Source: JARRKU01 sp050288425 (GTDB lineage: Bacteria; Desulfobacterota; Desulfobacteria; Desulfobacterales; Desulfosarcinaceae). Taken from it: 64,000 nt of DNA. The notes beneath the pieces were generated by a model. The model did not search any database, was not told where the DNA came from, and worked only from the letters and a program-made list of their open reading frames with translations. Below are positions 8,702-16,591 of this stretch, in pieces (within the stretch, counting starts at the first letter, position 1; the number at the start of each line of letters is the position of its first letter). The stretch lies in NCBI GenBank assembly GCA_050288425.1, contig JBNKDU010000147.1, positions 8,542 through 72,541 of the forward strand, in the 5' to 3' direction. A program made the position numbers and the translations under genes.

Positions 8702-9591
8702 TCCCTCAGCCTGCGCCCGGTGAGGTTGAGAAAGACCGCTTCCAGGTTGGGCGTCTGCACGTCCATATGGGTGAGGTCCACACCGGCCCGCAGCAAGTCC
8801 GCCACGGCCTTGTTCATCTCTTCGATACGGATGTGAATCCGATCGCCCACTTCCTGGAACTCGAACGGCAGGGTCCCCCTGTCCCGCCGCAAACTCTCCC
8901 TGGGCAGCATGATCAGGGTCCCTCCGCCATGCATCTGCATCAATTGACTGGGAGGCCCCTGGGCAATGATTTTGCCCCGGTCCATGATCGCCACCTGGTC
9001 ACACAACTGCTGAGCCTCTTCCATGTAGTGGGTGGTCAGGATAATTGTTTTGCCCTGCCGCTTGATCCCATCCACGATATCCCATAGATTACGGCGGGCC
9101 TGGGGATCCAGCCCCGTGGACGGTTCGTCCAGAAAGATCAGTTGGGGCCGGTTGATCAGGGCCAGGGCCATGAGCAGTCGTTGACGCTGCCCTCCCGAAA
9201 TTTTATCGTTGCGCTGGTGGCGGATTTCGCTCAGCTGGCACAGCTCGATCAGATCGTCGATTAGAAGGCTGTCGCTGTATAAGGATTGAAACGTAACCAG
9301 GGTTTCCTGTACGGTCATAAAAGCCAGCAGCGCGGTCTGCTGAAACATGATGCCGATCTGCTCCCGAAAGGCGGCCGTCCTCGGCCGCCCCTGAAAGCGC
9401 ACCTGGCCGGAAGTGGGCTGGATGATATCCTCGACGATTTCGATGAGGGTGGTTTTGCCGGCGCCATTGGGTCCCAGCAATCCAAAGCAGGCACCGGCAG
9501 GTACCGCGAGATCGAGGTGATCCACCGCGGTAAGTTTGCCATAGCGCTTGCAGATCTGGATGCCTTCAATGATGGGCGTCATCGTCTGCAT
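8698..9591 (-). CDS. ABC transporter ATP-binding protein (ABC-2 export system)
   Basis: This is a 297-residue ABC ATPase. The Walker A motif is GPNGAGKTT (residues 40-48), the Q-loop Gln lies in FQQTALLAFM, the signature is SGGQRQRLL, Walker B is LIFLDEPSTGLDP, and the switch His is in TTHYMEEAQQL. The C-terminal 70 residues form a DrrA-like extension ending NLEAVFLNLTGRRL, usual for ATPases that work with ABC-2 permeases. It is the first gene of a two-gene minus-strand operon with the permease. It is divergent from the reductase gene at 9643, only 51 bases away, so both promoters must be compact. A second Met three codons in (MTPIIEG) is an equally possible start. Confidence 0.92.
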   Translation of the reverse strand: MQTMTPIIEGIQICKRYGKLTAVDHLDLAVPAGACFGLLGPNGAGKTTLIEIVEDIIQPTSGQVRFQGRPRTAAFREQIGIMFQQTALLAFMTVQETLVTFQSLYSDSLLIDDLIELCQLSEIRHQRNDKISGGQRQRLLMALALINRPQLIFLDEPSTGLDPQARRNLWDIVDGIKRQGKTIILTTHYMEEAQQLCDQVAIMDRGKIIAQGPPSQLMQMHGGGTLIMLPRESLRRDRGTLPFEFQEVGDRIHIRIEEMNKAVADLLRAGVDLTHMDVQTPNLEAVFLNLTGRRLRE

Positions 9592-9642
9592 CGTTTCTTT
9601 TTCTTGCGAACCGGGCGGATCGCCGCCGGACAGGAGAATGCC

Positions 9643-10644
9643 ATGTCTACGAACACATTCCGTGCGTTGGTGGTTGAAGAACTGGATGAAGGAAGATTCA
9701 GTCGCCGAATCGGCACCAAATCGATTGATGACTTACCCAAGGGCGATGTTTTAATCAAGGTTCATTTTTCATCCCTCAACTACAAGGATGCCCTGTCGGC
9801 CATCGGCAACAAGGGCGTCACACGCAAATATCCTCACACGCCGGGGATCGATGCGGCCGGAGAAGTCGCGGCCGGCACAGACGAAAGATTTCCCGTCGGC
9901 AGCCGCGTTCTGGTGACCGGCTACGATCTGGGGATGAATACTGCCGGCGGTTTCGGACAGTATATCCGCGTTCCGGCCGATTGGGTGGTTCCCCTGCCCT
10001 CCGGCCTGTCGCTCCGGGAAAGCATGACTTATGGCACCGCCGGATTTACGGCCGGCCTCGGGGTTTCCAAATTAACCCGGGCCGGGATCACCCCCGACAT
10101 GGGCGATGTCCTGGTGACCGGAGCCAGCGGCGGCGTGGGCAGCCTGGCCGTCGCCATCCTGGCCCACCTGGGCTATCCGGTGGTGGCGGCATCCGGTAAA
10201 CCCGAGGCCCGCGAGTTCCTGACCCGTCTGGGCGCCAGGCGGATCATCGGGCGGGAGGAGGTAACCGACGATACCAGAAAGCCGCTGCTGCCCCAGCGAT
10301 GGGCCGCCGCCATCGATACGGTGGGTGGTCCGGTGCTCGCCTATGTGTTGCGCGCCACCGACCGTCATGGCGTGGTGGCCTGCTGCGGCAATGTGGCTTC
10401 GGCGCGGCTTGACCTCACCGTATATCCCTTCATCCTGCGAGGCATCACCCTCAGCGGAATCGATTCGGCGACCACACAGATGGAGCGAAGGCTCGAAATC
10501 TGGAAGAAATTGGCCGGAGAGTGGAAGCCGGCCCCACTCGGATCCATCGCATCGATCCTGTCGCTCGATGAATTGAGCGCACAGATCGACGTTATCCTGG
10601 CAGGCGGCCAGATGGGGCGGCGCGTCCTCGATATGGAGGCCTGA
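9643..10644 (+). CDS. YhdH/AcuI-type NADPH:quinone / acryloyl-CoA reductase (MDR family)
   Basis: This 333-residue zinc-free medium-chain dehydrogenase/reductase has an N-terminal GroES-like domain (SSLNYKDALSAIGNKG, HTPGIDAAGEV) and a Rossmann domain with VLVTGASGGVGSLAVAIL near residue 150. This is the YhdH/AcuI subgroup, whose characterised members reduce acrylyl-CoA to propionyl-CoA with NADPH. The ATG at 9643 has CAGGAG seven bases upstream; the frame is open earlier, but that part reads through the divergent ABC gene. It ends 4 bases before the PatB-like gene, so the two probably form an operon. If it handles acryloyl-CoA it may serve DMSP or propionate metabolism, but no DMSP gene is visible here. 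Confidence 0.82.
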   Translation: MSTNTFRALVVEELDEGRFSRRIGTKSIDDLPKGDVLIKVHFSSLNYKDALSAIGNKGVTRKYPHTPGIDAAGEVAAGTDERFPVGSRVLVTGYDLGMNTAGGFGQYIRVPADWVVPLPSGLSLRESMTYGTAGFTAGLGVSKLTRAGITPDMGDVLVTGASGGVGSLAVAILAHLGYPVVAASGKPEAREFLTRLGARRIIGREEVTDDTRKPLLPQRWAAAIDTVGGPVLAYVLRATDRHGVVACCGNVASARLDLTVYPFILRGITLSGIDSATTQMERRLEIWKKLAGEWKPAPLGSIASILSLDELSAQIDVILAGGQMGRRVLDMEA

Positions 10645-10648
10645 ACCG

Positions 10649-11788
10649 ATGTTCGATTTCGACACGCCCGTATGGCGTAAGGAGACCGACAGCATCAAAT
10701 GGCAGAAATATCACGGAACCGACATCCTTCCCATGTGGGTCGCCGATATGGATTTCCGATCGCCTCCGGCCGTCATCGAGGCGTTGCAGCGACGGGTGGA
10801 ACACGGCGTATTCGGCTACGGTACGATCCTGCCCGCCTCCCGGGAGGCGGTCATGGATTATCTGCACCGCACCTACGGCTGGCGGGTGGAACCGCAATGG
10901 CTGGTCTGGCTTCCCGGCGTGGTCACCGCGCTGAACGTGGCCTGTCGCAGCGTGGGCGTCCGGAACGATCTCATATTGACCACCACCCCCGTCTATCCCC
11001 CATTCCTGTCGGCTCCGGGCAACTCCGGCCGGCGCCTGGCCACCACCCGTATGGTACAACGCGACGATGGATGGCAGATGGATTTCGAAGACCTGGCCCG
11101 CGGTATGAAGCAAAAGCCCTCCCTGTTCATCCTGTGCAATCCGCACAACCCCTGCGGCCGGATCTTCCGGCGGGAGGAGTTGGAACGGCTGGCCGGAATC
11201 TGCCTGGAACACGACGCGTTCATCTGTTCGGATGAAATCCATTGCGACCTGATCCTGGACGAAAACCGTGGCCACATTCCCATCGCCACCCTTTCCGACG
11301 AGGTCGCCCGGAAAACCATCACCTTGATGGCCCCCAGCAAGACCTACAATATTCCCGGCCTGGGCTGCTCCTTCGCCATTGTCCCCGATGATACCGTTCG
11401 TCGACGATTCAAGCGCACCATGGCCGGCATCGTTCCCCATGTAAATGTCATGGGAATGGTGGCCGCCCGGGCCGCCTACCGGCAGGGACATGACTGGCTG
11501 TCGGCGGTGATCGATTATCTGCGCGACAATCATGATATGGTGTTCCAGGCCATTTCCGCCATGGAGGGGCTGTCCATGAACCGGGCCGAAGCCACCTACC
11601 TGGCGTGGATCGATGTCCGAAATCTGGGATTCAACGATCCGGCCGCATATTTCGAGCAAGCCGGGGTGGGCCTGTCCGACGGCCGCGATTTTGACGGTCC
11701 CGGCTATATCCGCCTCAACTTCGGCTGCAGCCGCAAGTTGCTTTCTCAGGCCCTGGATCGCATGGCCGCGGCCGTGGCGGCGCTATGA
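10649..11788 (+). CDS. patB: MalY/PatB-family PLP-dependent C-S lyase (cystathionine beta-lyase-like)
   Basis: This is a 379-residue fold-type I PLP enzyme. The N-terminus (DTPVWRKETDSIKW, LPMWVADMDFRSP) is diagnostic of the PatB/MalY group. ILCNPHNPCGRIF holds the cofactor-contact Asn, CSDEIHCDLIL the Asp that pairs with the pyridine nitrogen, and MAPSKTYNIPGLGCSF the Schiff-base Lys. Family members cleave cystathionine or cysteine conjugates to thiol, pyruvate and ammonia; some act as aminotransferases. It begins 4 bases after the reductase. No regulatory domain is present. The precise substrate is undetermined. Confidence 0.88.
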   Translation: MFDFDTPVWRKETDSIKWQKYHGTDILPMWVADMDFRSPPAVIEALQRRVEHGVFGYGTILPASREAVMDYLHRTYGWRVEPQWLVWLPGVVTALNVACRSVGVRNDLILTTTPVYPPFLSAPGNSGRRLATTRMVQRDDGWQMDFEDLARGMKQKPSLFILCNPHNPCGRIFRREELERLAGICLEHDAFICSDEIHCDLILDENRGHIPIATLSDEVARKTITLMAPSKTYNIPGLGCSFAIVPDDTVRRRFKRTMAGIVPHVNVMGMVAARAAYRQGHDWLSAVIDYLRDNHDMVFQAISAMEGLSMNRAEATYLAWIDVRNLGFNDPAAYFEQAGVGLSDGRDFDGPGYIRLNFGCSRKLLSQALDRMAAAVAAL

Positions 11789-11904
11789 CCCGGGCATCAC
11801 AATGGCTGTTGACAATAGGTTGAAAATATCCAAAAAATGGTCCGTCGACTGTGGCTCGGAACCAGCGCTCCGGTGGAGAACCTGCAAAAACGAAGGAAAT
11901 CCAA

Positions 11905-12300
11905 ATGTACTTTATTGGAAATTTTCAATACGTATCCGATCAGCAGGCCGCTGATGAAAATAGCCGCCGGCATGGCAATTTTTCCATGATGATGGAGGCC
12001 GAAACCGCAAACCAGGCCCTGGACTCGTTTCGCCGGCGGTTGACGGATTTTAAAGCCGCCACATCATTCTTCGACGGCCGATGTACGATCTACATCACCC
12101 AATTGCTCGAGTTCGATCAATTTCCCGACAAGGAAGCGGTCATCGTCAACATCAATTCCTTTGCCGGCGATCCGATCATGCCGTTTATCGCCTGCGTGGT
12201 ACCCTCGGAGCAGAGCAATTCGTGCAGCATCCATGAATGGGACCAGAACCAACCTACCACGGAAGGCCGCAAAGACAGTTTGTTCATGGAGTTCGATTAG
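11905..12300 (+). CDS. Small conserved hypothetical protein
   Basis: This protein of 131 residues is not recognised as any named family. It begins MYFIGNFQYVSDQQ and contains an amphipathic region EAETANQALDSFRRRL, followed by a beta-rich part with FDGRCTIYITQLLEF and IPMPF-like strands, ending in an acidic tail. There is no signal peptide or membrane segment. The ATG at 11905 follows AAGGAAA at a suitable distance, which is why it is chosen over an in-frame ATG at 11851. The pattern resembles small cytosolic proteins in Deltaproteobacteria that are annotated only as hypothetical. It lies between the PatB-like gene and a radical SAM gene, same strand. Confidence 0.6.
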   Translation: MYFIGNFQYVSDQQAADENSRRHGNFSMMMEAETANQALDSFRRRLTDFKAATSFFDGRCTIYITQLLEFDQFPDKEAVIVNINSFAGDPIMPFIACVVPSEQSNSCSIHEWDQNQPTTEGRKDSLFMEFD

Positions 12301-12340
12301 CTGCTTCGCAGGCAACCGAAATCATTAAGGTAAGATCGTC

Positions 12341-13273
12341 ATGGCGACTTTCGAACCGCGCTATCTGGAACTATCGCGCAATTCCGACTTGAAATCCCGG
12401 GCCGAAGCGGCCGCCGGCCTGCTGGCCGATTGCACCTTGTGTCCGCGAAAATGTCATGTCGATCGGTCCAGGGACGAATTGGGATTCTGCCGCACCGGTT
12501 CCCAGGCAGTCATCGCAGGATTCGATGCTCATTTCGGCGAAGAATCCCCGCTTGTGGGCGAATACGGTTCCGGTACGATCTTCTTCTCCCATTGCAACCT
12601 GGGCTGCAACTTTTGTCAGAATTTTCCTATCAGTCGCGGCAAGGAGGGACATCCGGTCAGCCATGACCAGTTGGCCCGGGTGATGTTGAACTTGCAGAAG
12701 ATGGGATGCCACAATATCAATTTCGTCACCCCCACCCATGTGCTGCCTCAGATTCTGGCGGCCCTGGTGATTGCGGCGCAAAGCGGGCTGCACATCCCGC
12801 TGGTGTACAACAGCAGCGGTTACGACCGGGTTGAAACGCTGAATTTGCTGGATGGAGTGATCGATATTTATATGCCGGACTTCAAATTCTGGAGCGCCGA
12901 TATTGCCGAACTGACCTGCCGGGCGCCCGACTATCCCGAGATGGCCCGCAGGGCGCTCATGGAGATGCACCGCCAGGTGGGGGATCTGCGGATCGATAAC
13001 GGCCTTGCCGAACAAGGCCTGCTTGTACGTCATCTGGTATTGCCCGATGGTATGGCCGGGACCGCCGAGGTGATGCGTTTCATCGCTGAGAAGGTATCGT
13101 CCAGTACCTATGTCAATGTGATGGCCCAGTACCGGCCCTGCGGCGAAGCCTACCAAACAGAGGGACTGGACCGGGCCGTCAGCAGGACGGAATTCGAAAC
13201 CGCCCTGATGGAAACCCGACACGCCGGTATCACCCGCATCGACAAGCGCCGCCGCGTCTTCGTATCACGATAG
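12341..13273 (+). CDS. Radical SAM protein, pyruvate-formate-lyase-activating-enzyme-like (COG1313 type)
   Basis: This 310-residue protein has the radical SAM cluster motif C-x3-C-x2-C at Cys85, Cys89 and Cys92 (SHCNLGCNFCQN). An N-terminal cysteine set (C31, C34, C38, C50) could bind a second metal or iron-sulfur centre. The rest is a shortened TIM barrel with VTPTHVLPQIL and VYNSSGYDRVETL. This architecture is the PflX/COG1313 group of PflA-like proteins, whose targets are mostly unknown. The 41-base gap behind the preceding hypothetical gene suggests co-transcription. There is no glycyl-radical enzyme in the window to act as partner. Confidence 0.85.
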   Translation: MATFEPRYLELSRNSDLKSRAEAAAGLLADCTLCPRKCHVDRSRDELGFCRTGSQAVIAGFDAHFGEESPLVGEYGSGTIFFSHCNLGCNFCQNFPISRGKEGHPVSHDQLARVMLNLQKMGCHNINFVTPTHVLPQILAALVIAAQSGLHIPLVYNSSGYDRVETLNLLDGVIDIYMPDFKFWSADIAELTCRAPDYPEMARRALMEMHRQVGDLRIDNGLAEQGLLVRHLVLPDGMAGTAEVMRFIAEKVSSSTYVNVMAQYRPCGEAYQTEGLDRAVSRTEFETALMETRHAGITRIDKRRRVFVSR

Positions 13274-13299
13274 CAACTATTATCGAAAGGAAGATGGAT

Positions 13300-13905
13300 A
13301 TGTTTCGATTTCTCTTTACCGCGACCCTCGTCACCATGCTCTGCCTCAGCGTACCGATATTCGCACAGGCCGACCAGCCCCAGGTGGAAATGGAAACCTC
13401 CATGGGCACCATCGTCATCGCCCTGGAATCCCAAGCCGCCCCCAAGACCGTGGAAAACTTTCTGGCCTACGTCCGCGACGGCTTTTATGACAACACAATA
13501 TTTCACCGGGTGATCAAGGCCTTCATGATTCAAGGCGGCGGCCTGACCGAAGACATGCAAAAGAAAAAGACATTGCCGCCCATCGTCAACGAAGCCGACA
13601 ACGGTCTCAAGAACCTCGCCGGCACCATTGCCATGGCACGTACCGGCGCCCCCCACTCGGCCACATCTCAATTCTTCATCAATGTCGCCGACAACCATTT
13701 TCTCGATCACACGGCGAAAAACCAGCGTGGATGGGGTTATTGTGTCTTCGGCAAAGTCATCCAGGGGATGGATGTGGTCAAAAAAATAGAGGTCGTCCAG
13801 ACCGGCGTCAAGGCCGGCCAGCGCGATGTTCCCCTGAAACCGGTGGTCATTCGCAAAGTCACCCTGCTGCCGAGCGAACCAGAGACAAAGAAAGAAAATC
13901 AATAG
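13300..13905 (+). CDS. ppiA: Exported cyclophilin-type peptidyl-prolyl cis-trans isomerase
   Basis: This 201-residue cyclophilin has an N-terminal signal peptide (MFRFLFTATLVTMLCLSVPI, cleavage probably after FAQA), so it acts in the periplasm on folding of exported proteins. Core motifs are ENFLAYVRDGFYDNTIFHRV, FMIQGGG, ATSQFFINVADN and VFGKVIQGMDVV. The insertion typical of PpiA proteins (AKNQRGWGYCVF) is present. Two Met codons open the frame; AGGA at 13288 is placed better for the second (13300) than for the first (13294). It follows the radical SAM gene by 26 bases. Confidence 0.9.
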   Translation: MFRFLFTATLVTMLCLSVPIFAQADQPQVEMETSMGTIVIALESQAAPKTVENFLAYVRDGFYDNTIFHRVIKAFMIQGGGLTEDMQKKKTLPPIVNEADNGLKNLAGTIAMARTGAPHSATSQFFINVADNHFLDHTAKNQRGWGYCVFGKVIQGMDVVKKIEVVQTGVKAGQRDVPLKPVVIRKVTLLPSEPETKKENQ

Positions 13906-14267
13906 CTGTTTGAATGGTCGGCGAGTTGTCCCTTCGAAGCCGGTGCCGGAAGATGGAGGGCTTTTCGGAGATGCGAAGCTCCGGGCCTGGCTGGTTTGGA
14001 TTTCGCCTTGACACAATCGCCACAAAATTGTAGATTTCCAAGTGGCTATCCGGACCGAGGTTCGATCTCCGCACTTACCGCTCGCGAATTCCAGATATTT
14101 CTCCGATAAAGACTGATCGGCAAAGCTACTCAACGGTTTGCTACTGCGCACCTGCTTGTGACGGCCGGCCGGCGACTTTCACCGGATCACCGGCCGGTGT
14201 GATTGCAAGCAGTTGGCACAAGGGTACTCACCTGCCGCAATATCAACCTTCGGAGGGGGCGAAATCC
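13906..14267. other. Intergenic region, no gene
   Basis: These 362 bases between the cyclophilin and PilZ genes show no convincing coding frame. The stretch at 14163-14205 contains two GC-rich near-complementary blocks (GGCCGGCG and CACCGGCC) that could pair with a loop of about 20 bases, but there is no T-run after them. The last 20 bases carry the strong GGAGGGGG ribosome site of the PilZ gene. Confidence 0.4.
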
Positions 14268-14729
14268 ATGACCAAGAAACCGCCGCGAGATAACGACCAG
14301 AGACGCCATAAGCGATACTACGTCCGTGACCGCATCTTTGCCGTGGTGCGTTCCAAGAATCATCAACTCAGGCAAATCAAAAATATGAGCCAGGGCGAAA
14401 TCGGTTTTGCCCTGCTCAAATCCAATTCTCCCAAGATGGGTCAGATTATCGAAGCCAGCCTCGGAGGCCTCTCCTTCAGCTACGTCGTAAACCAGGCGGC
14501 ATCCTCCAAATCCCGCGAAATGGACATTCTATTCGCCGACCAGGATTTTCATTTGAGCCGCATTGCATTTCGACCGGTGGAGGATACGACGCTGGAACAC
14601 AATTCCCCGTTTGGTCCCCTTCCCATGAAACGGATGACGGTGGAATTTCAAGAGTTGACACCCCAGCAGAGACTCAAACTCGGATTGCTGCTGGACAAAT
14701 ATTCCATCGGTGAAGTACCGGAATCCTAA
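14268..14729 (+). CDS. PilZ-domain protein
   Basis: This 153-residue protein has the PilZ c-di-GMP-binding pattern. An Arg-rich switch RRHKRYYVRD (about residues 11-20) is followed some 50 residues later by a (D/N)xSxxG-like turn, EASLGGLSFSY, with Ala-Ser in place of the usual Asp/Asn-x-Ser. Binding of c-di-GMP is therefore probable but not certain. The start at 14268 has GGAGGGGG eight bases upstream; an in-frame ATG at 14199 lacks a ribosome site. It stands alone, convergent with the helicase gene. It is one of at least two PilZ proteins in the window. Confidence 0.75.
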   Translation: MTKKPPRDNDQRRHKRYYVRDRIFAVVRSKNHQLRQIKNMSQGEIGFALLKSNSPKMGQIIEASLGGLSFSYVVNQAASSKSREMDILFADQDFHLSRIAFRPVEDTTLEHNSPFGPLPMKRMTVEFQELTPQQRLKLGLLLDKYSIGEVPES

Positions 14730-15040
14730 GGATTCAAAGTGTTCGTCCACAGGCGCAGGGAAACAGGGTATCATGGAAATTAGCGCGAAGCATGAGCAAC
14801 CATCTATGCCCCATCCGCTTGTCACCGCATCACCTCCGGTGAACTTTCAAATGCCGAAACCCCGATCCACCGGGTGGATGGCATCGGTGGCAGCGGATTG
14901 TGGTCATCGAGTACCTCAAGCTGCAGGCGCATAACCGCCTGTTGCCCTGCGCTTGTTCCATCGTCCGGCTGCCGGAAGATTGCCGCGTGACGAGCAAACC
15001 CGCCGGAGCGTCATCGACTGCATTTCATTTCGACTCCGCA
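14730..15040. other. Convergent intergenic region, no gene
   Basis: These 311 bases separate the converging PilZ and helicase genes. A short perfect dyad (ATCCACC/GGTGGAT around 14865-14879) and a looser one (TCACC/GGTGA, 14822-14842) could form hairpins, but no T-tract follows either. The open frames crossing it lack codon bias and a ribosome site. Confidence 0.35.
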
Positions 15041-16435
15041 TCATGTCGGATCCAACACCCCCATTTCGGCTTCCCGTCCATAAACCCGCATGCGCGCCCT
15101 GGCGGCCGCCACCAGGGCTGGGACCTGGATATCGACATAGTCGTAAACCCGGGCTCGTTCGATGCCCTGGGAAGGACGCAACACCCTGCCCAGATACTGC
15201 AACAACCTGCCGCTGAACCGTATCGGCGTCGTCAGAAATAGTGTAGCCAGCCCCGGATGGTCGAATCCTTCCCCGATCAACTGTCCGGTGGCGATGAGAA
15301 CCCGCACTTCGCCCCGCTCGAGCCGGGCGACGGCTTCCTGACGCTGGGTCGGGCTCAGATTCCCGGTCAGCAGGGTCGACGGGACCCGGAATTTGTGTTT
15401 CAGCAAGGCCTGCAGGGTATCACAATGCTTTCTCCGATCGGACAACACCAGACAAATGCCGTTGGTTCCCAGGTGGCGAACCTCCTCGGCGATATCTCCG
15501 GCGATCAGCCGATTGCGCGCATCACTGGCCGTCAGTTCGGAAAGCATTTTGCTGTACTCGCTCATGGGATCGTAGTACGGCTTGAATTCCGTGGAGCGTG
15601 TGATCACCTCGATGTCCAGAATATGCCCTTCGGCGACCAGATCGGTTTTGCGTAATTCATAATGGACATCGCCCAAGTGCCAGAAAATCAACCGGGAGAG
15701 ACGGTCCCTGCGCCAAGGCGTCGCCGAAAGCCCCAGCATGAAACGCGTATCGAAGGCCGTCACCGCTTCCGTAAATGTCCGGCTCGGTGCGCGATGACAC
15801 TCGTCGACCACGAGGTGACCGATATGTGGGGCGACAATGGGCGCCGATTTGTAGAGCGACTGAACCAGCCCGATGGTGATCCGGTCGCCGACGCTCTTTT
15901 TGCCGCCCCCGATCATGCCGATCTCTTCCCTGGGTATTTTCAAAAAGGTATGCACCCGCTCCACCCATTGCTGGGCCAGTTCCCTGGTATGTACGATGAC
16001 CAGTGCGGGTTGTCGTCGATGGGCGATCAGATGGAGGGCCATTATGGTCTTACCGCTCCCGGTAGGCGCACTCAGGGTACCGAAATCCTTTGGAATTATT
16101 TTCGCCAGCGCTTTCTGCTGAAAGGGCTTGAGTTGACCGTGAAATTGGTACGCTACCGGCGGCAATTCCCGCCGGTGGTCATCGATCTCGATGCTCTCGC
16201 CTGACTTTCGCGCCAGCAAAACCAATTGACGCATGTACCCTCGTGGAATGACCAGTCCATCCGGTCCCTGAAGTCGGCAAAACTTCAGTATCTTGGGCGT
16301 CCCCCGGTTCCAGCGCCCCAAACGTTCGTTTTCCGTCCATTTCGGATTGGTGAATTGCAAATTCCGCGTAAGGGTCCGGTGGATCTCCCGGGGAACCATG
16401 GACAGATGCAAGCGATTGCTGATCACGACTTTCAA
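15041..16435 (-). CDS. DEAD/DEAH-box (XPB-like, superfamily 2) helicase
   Basis: This 464-residue SF2 ATPase carries Walker A APTGSGKT (residues 123-130), the DECH box at 211-214, motif III SATPWRRD, motif V LIGEGFDHPGL and motif VI QYLGRVLRP. The N-terminal 95 residues (GTPKILKF, LVIPRGYMRQL) resemble the leader domain seen in XPB/SSL2-like bacterial helicases. There is no nuclease or methylase domain, and no restriction genes are adjacent, so a housekeeping DNA repair or processing role is as likely as defence. The gene lies 156 bases downstream of the exonuclease fusion gene on the same strand. Confidence 0.88.
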   Translation of the reverse strand: MKVVISNRLHLSMVPREIHRTLTRNLQFTNPKWTENERLGRWNRGTPKILKFCRLQGPDGLVIPRGYMRQLVLLARKSGESIEIDDHRRELPPVAYQFHGQLKPFQQKALAKIIPKDFGTLSAPTGSGKTIMALHLIAHRRQPALVIVHTRELAQQWVERVHTFLKIPREEIGMIGGGKKSVGDRITIGLVQSLYKSAPIVAPHIGHLVVDECHRAPSRTFTEAVTAFDTRFMLGLSATPWRRDRLSRLIFWHLGDVHYELRKTDLVAEGHILDIEVITRSTEFKPYYDPMSEYSKMLSELTASDARNRLIAGDIAEEVRHLGTNGICLVLSDRRKHCDTLQALLKHKFRVPSTLLTGNLSPTQRQEAVARLERGEVRVLIATGQLIGEGFDHPGLATLFLTTPIRFSGRLLQYLGRVLRPSQGIERARVYDYVDIQVPALVAAARARMRVYGREAEMGVLDPT

Positions 16436-16591
16436 AGGTCACCTCGAGATCGATTCATCGTTGGAATTTCGAATTGCGATTAGCACCCATTGGATGGCGA
16501 CACAAGGCCCGCCTCCGGGCCTCGAATCATCGCGATACACGGGACGCAGGATACGGCTTTTCCGGCGAGGTGCGGGGATGGGGTTGGGCGA

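Noticed and set aside
14865..14879. ATCCACC/GGTGGAT dyad as a terminator between PilZ and helicase genes
   Set aside because: No T-tract on either side and a one-base centre, so it does not fit a rho-independent terminator.
15041..16435. Helicase considered as part of a defence system
   Set aside because: No nuclease, methylase, reverse transcriptase or other defence gene is adjacent; a general SF2 helicase is the safer reading.
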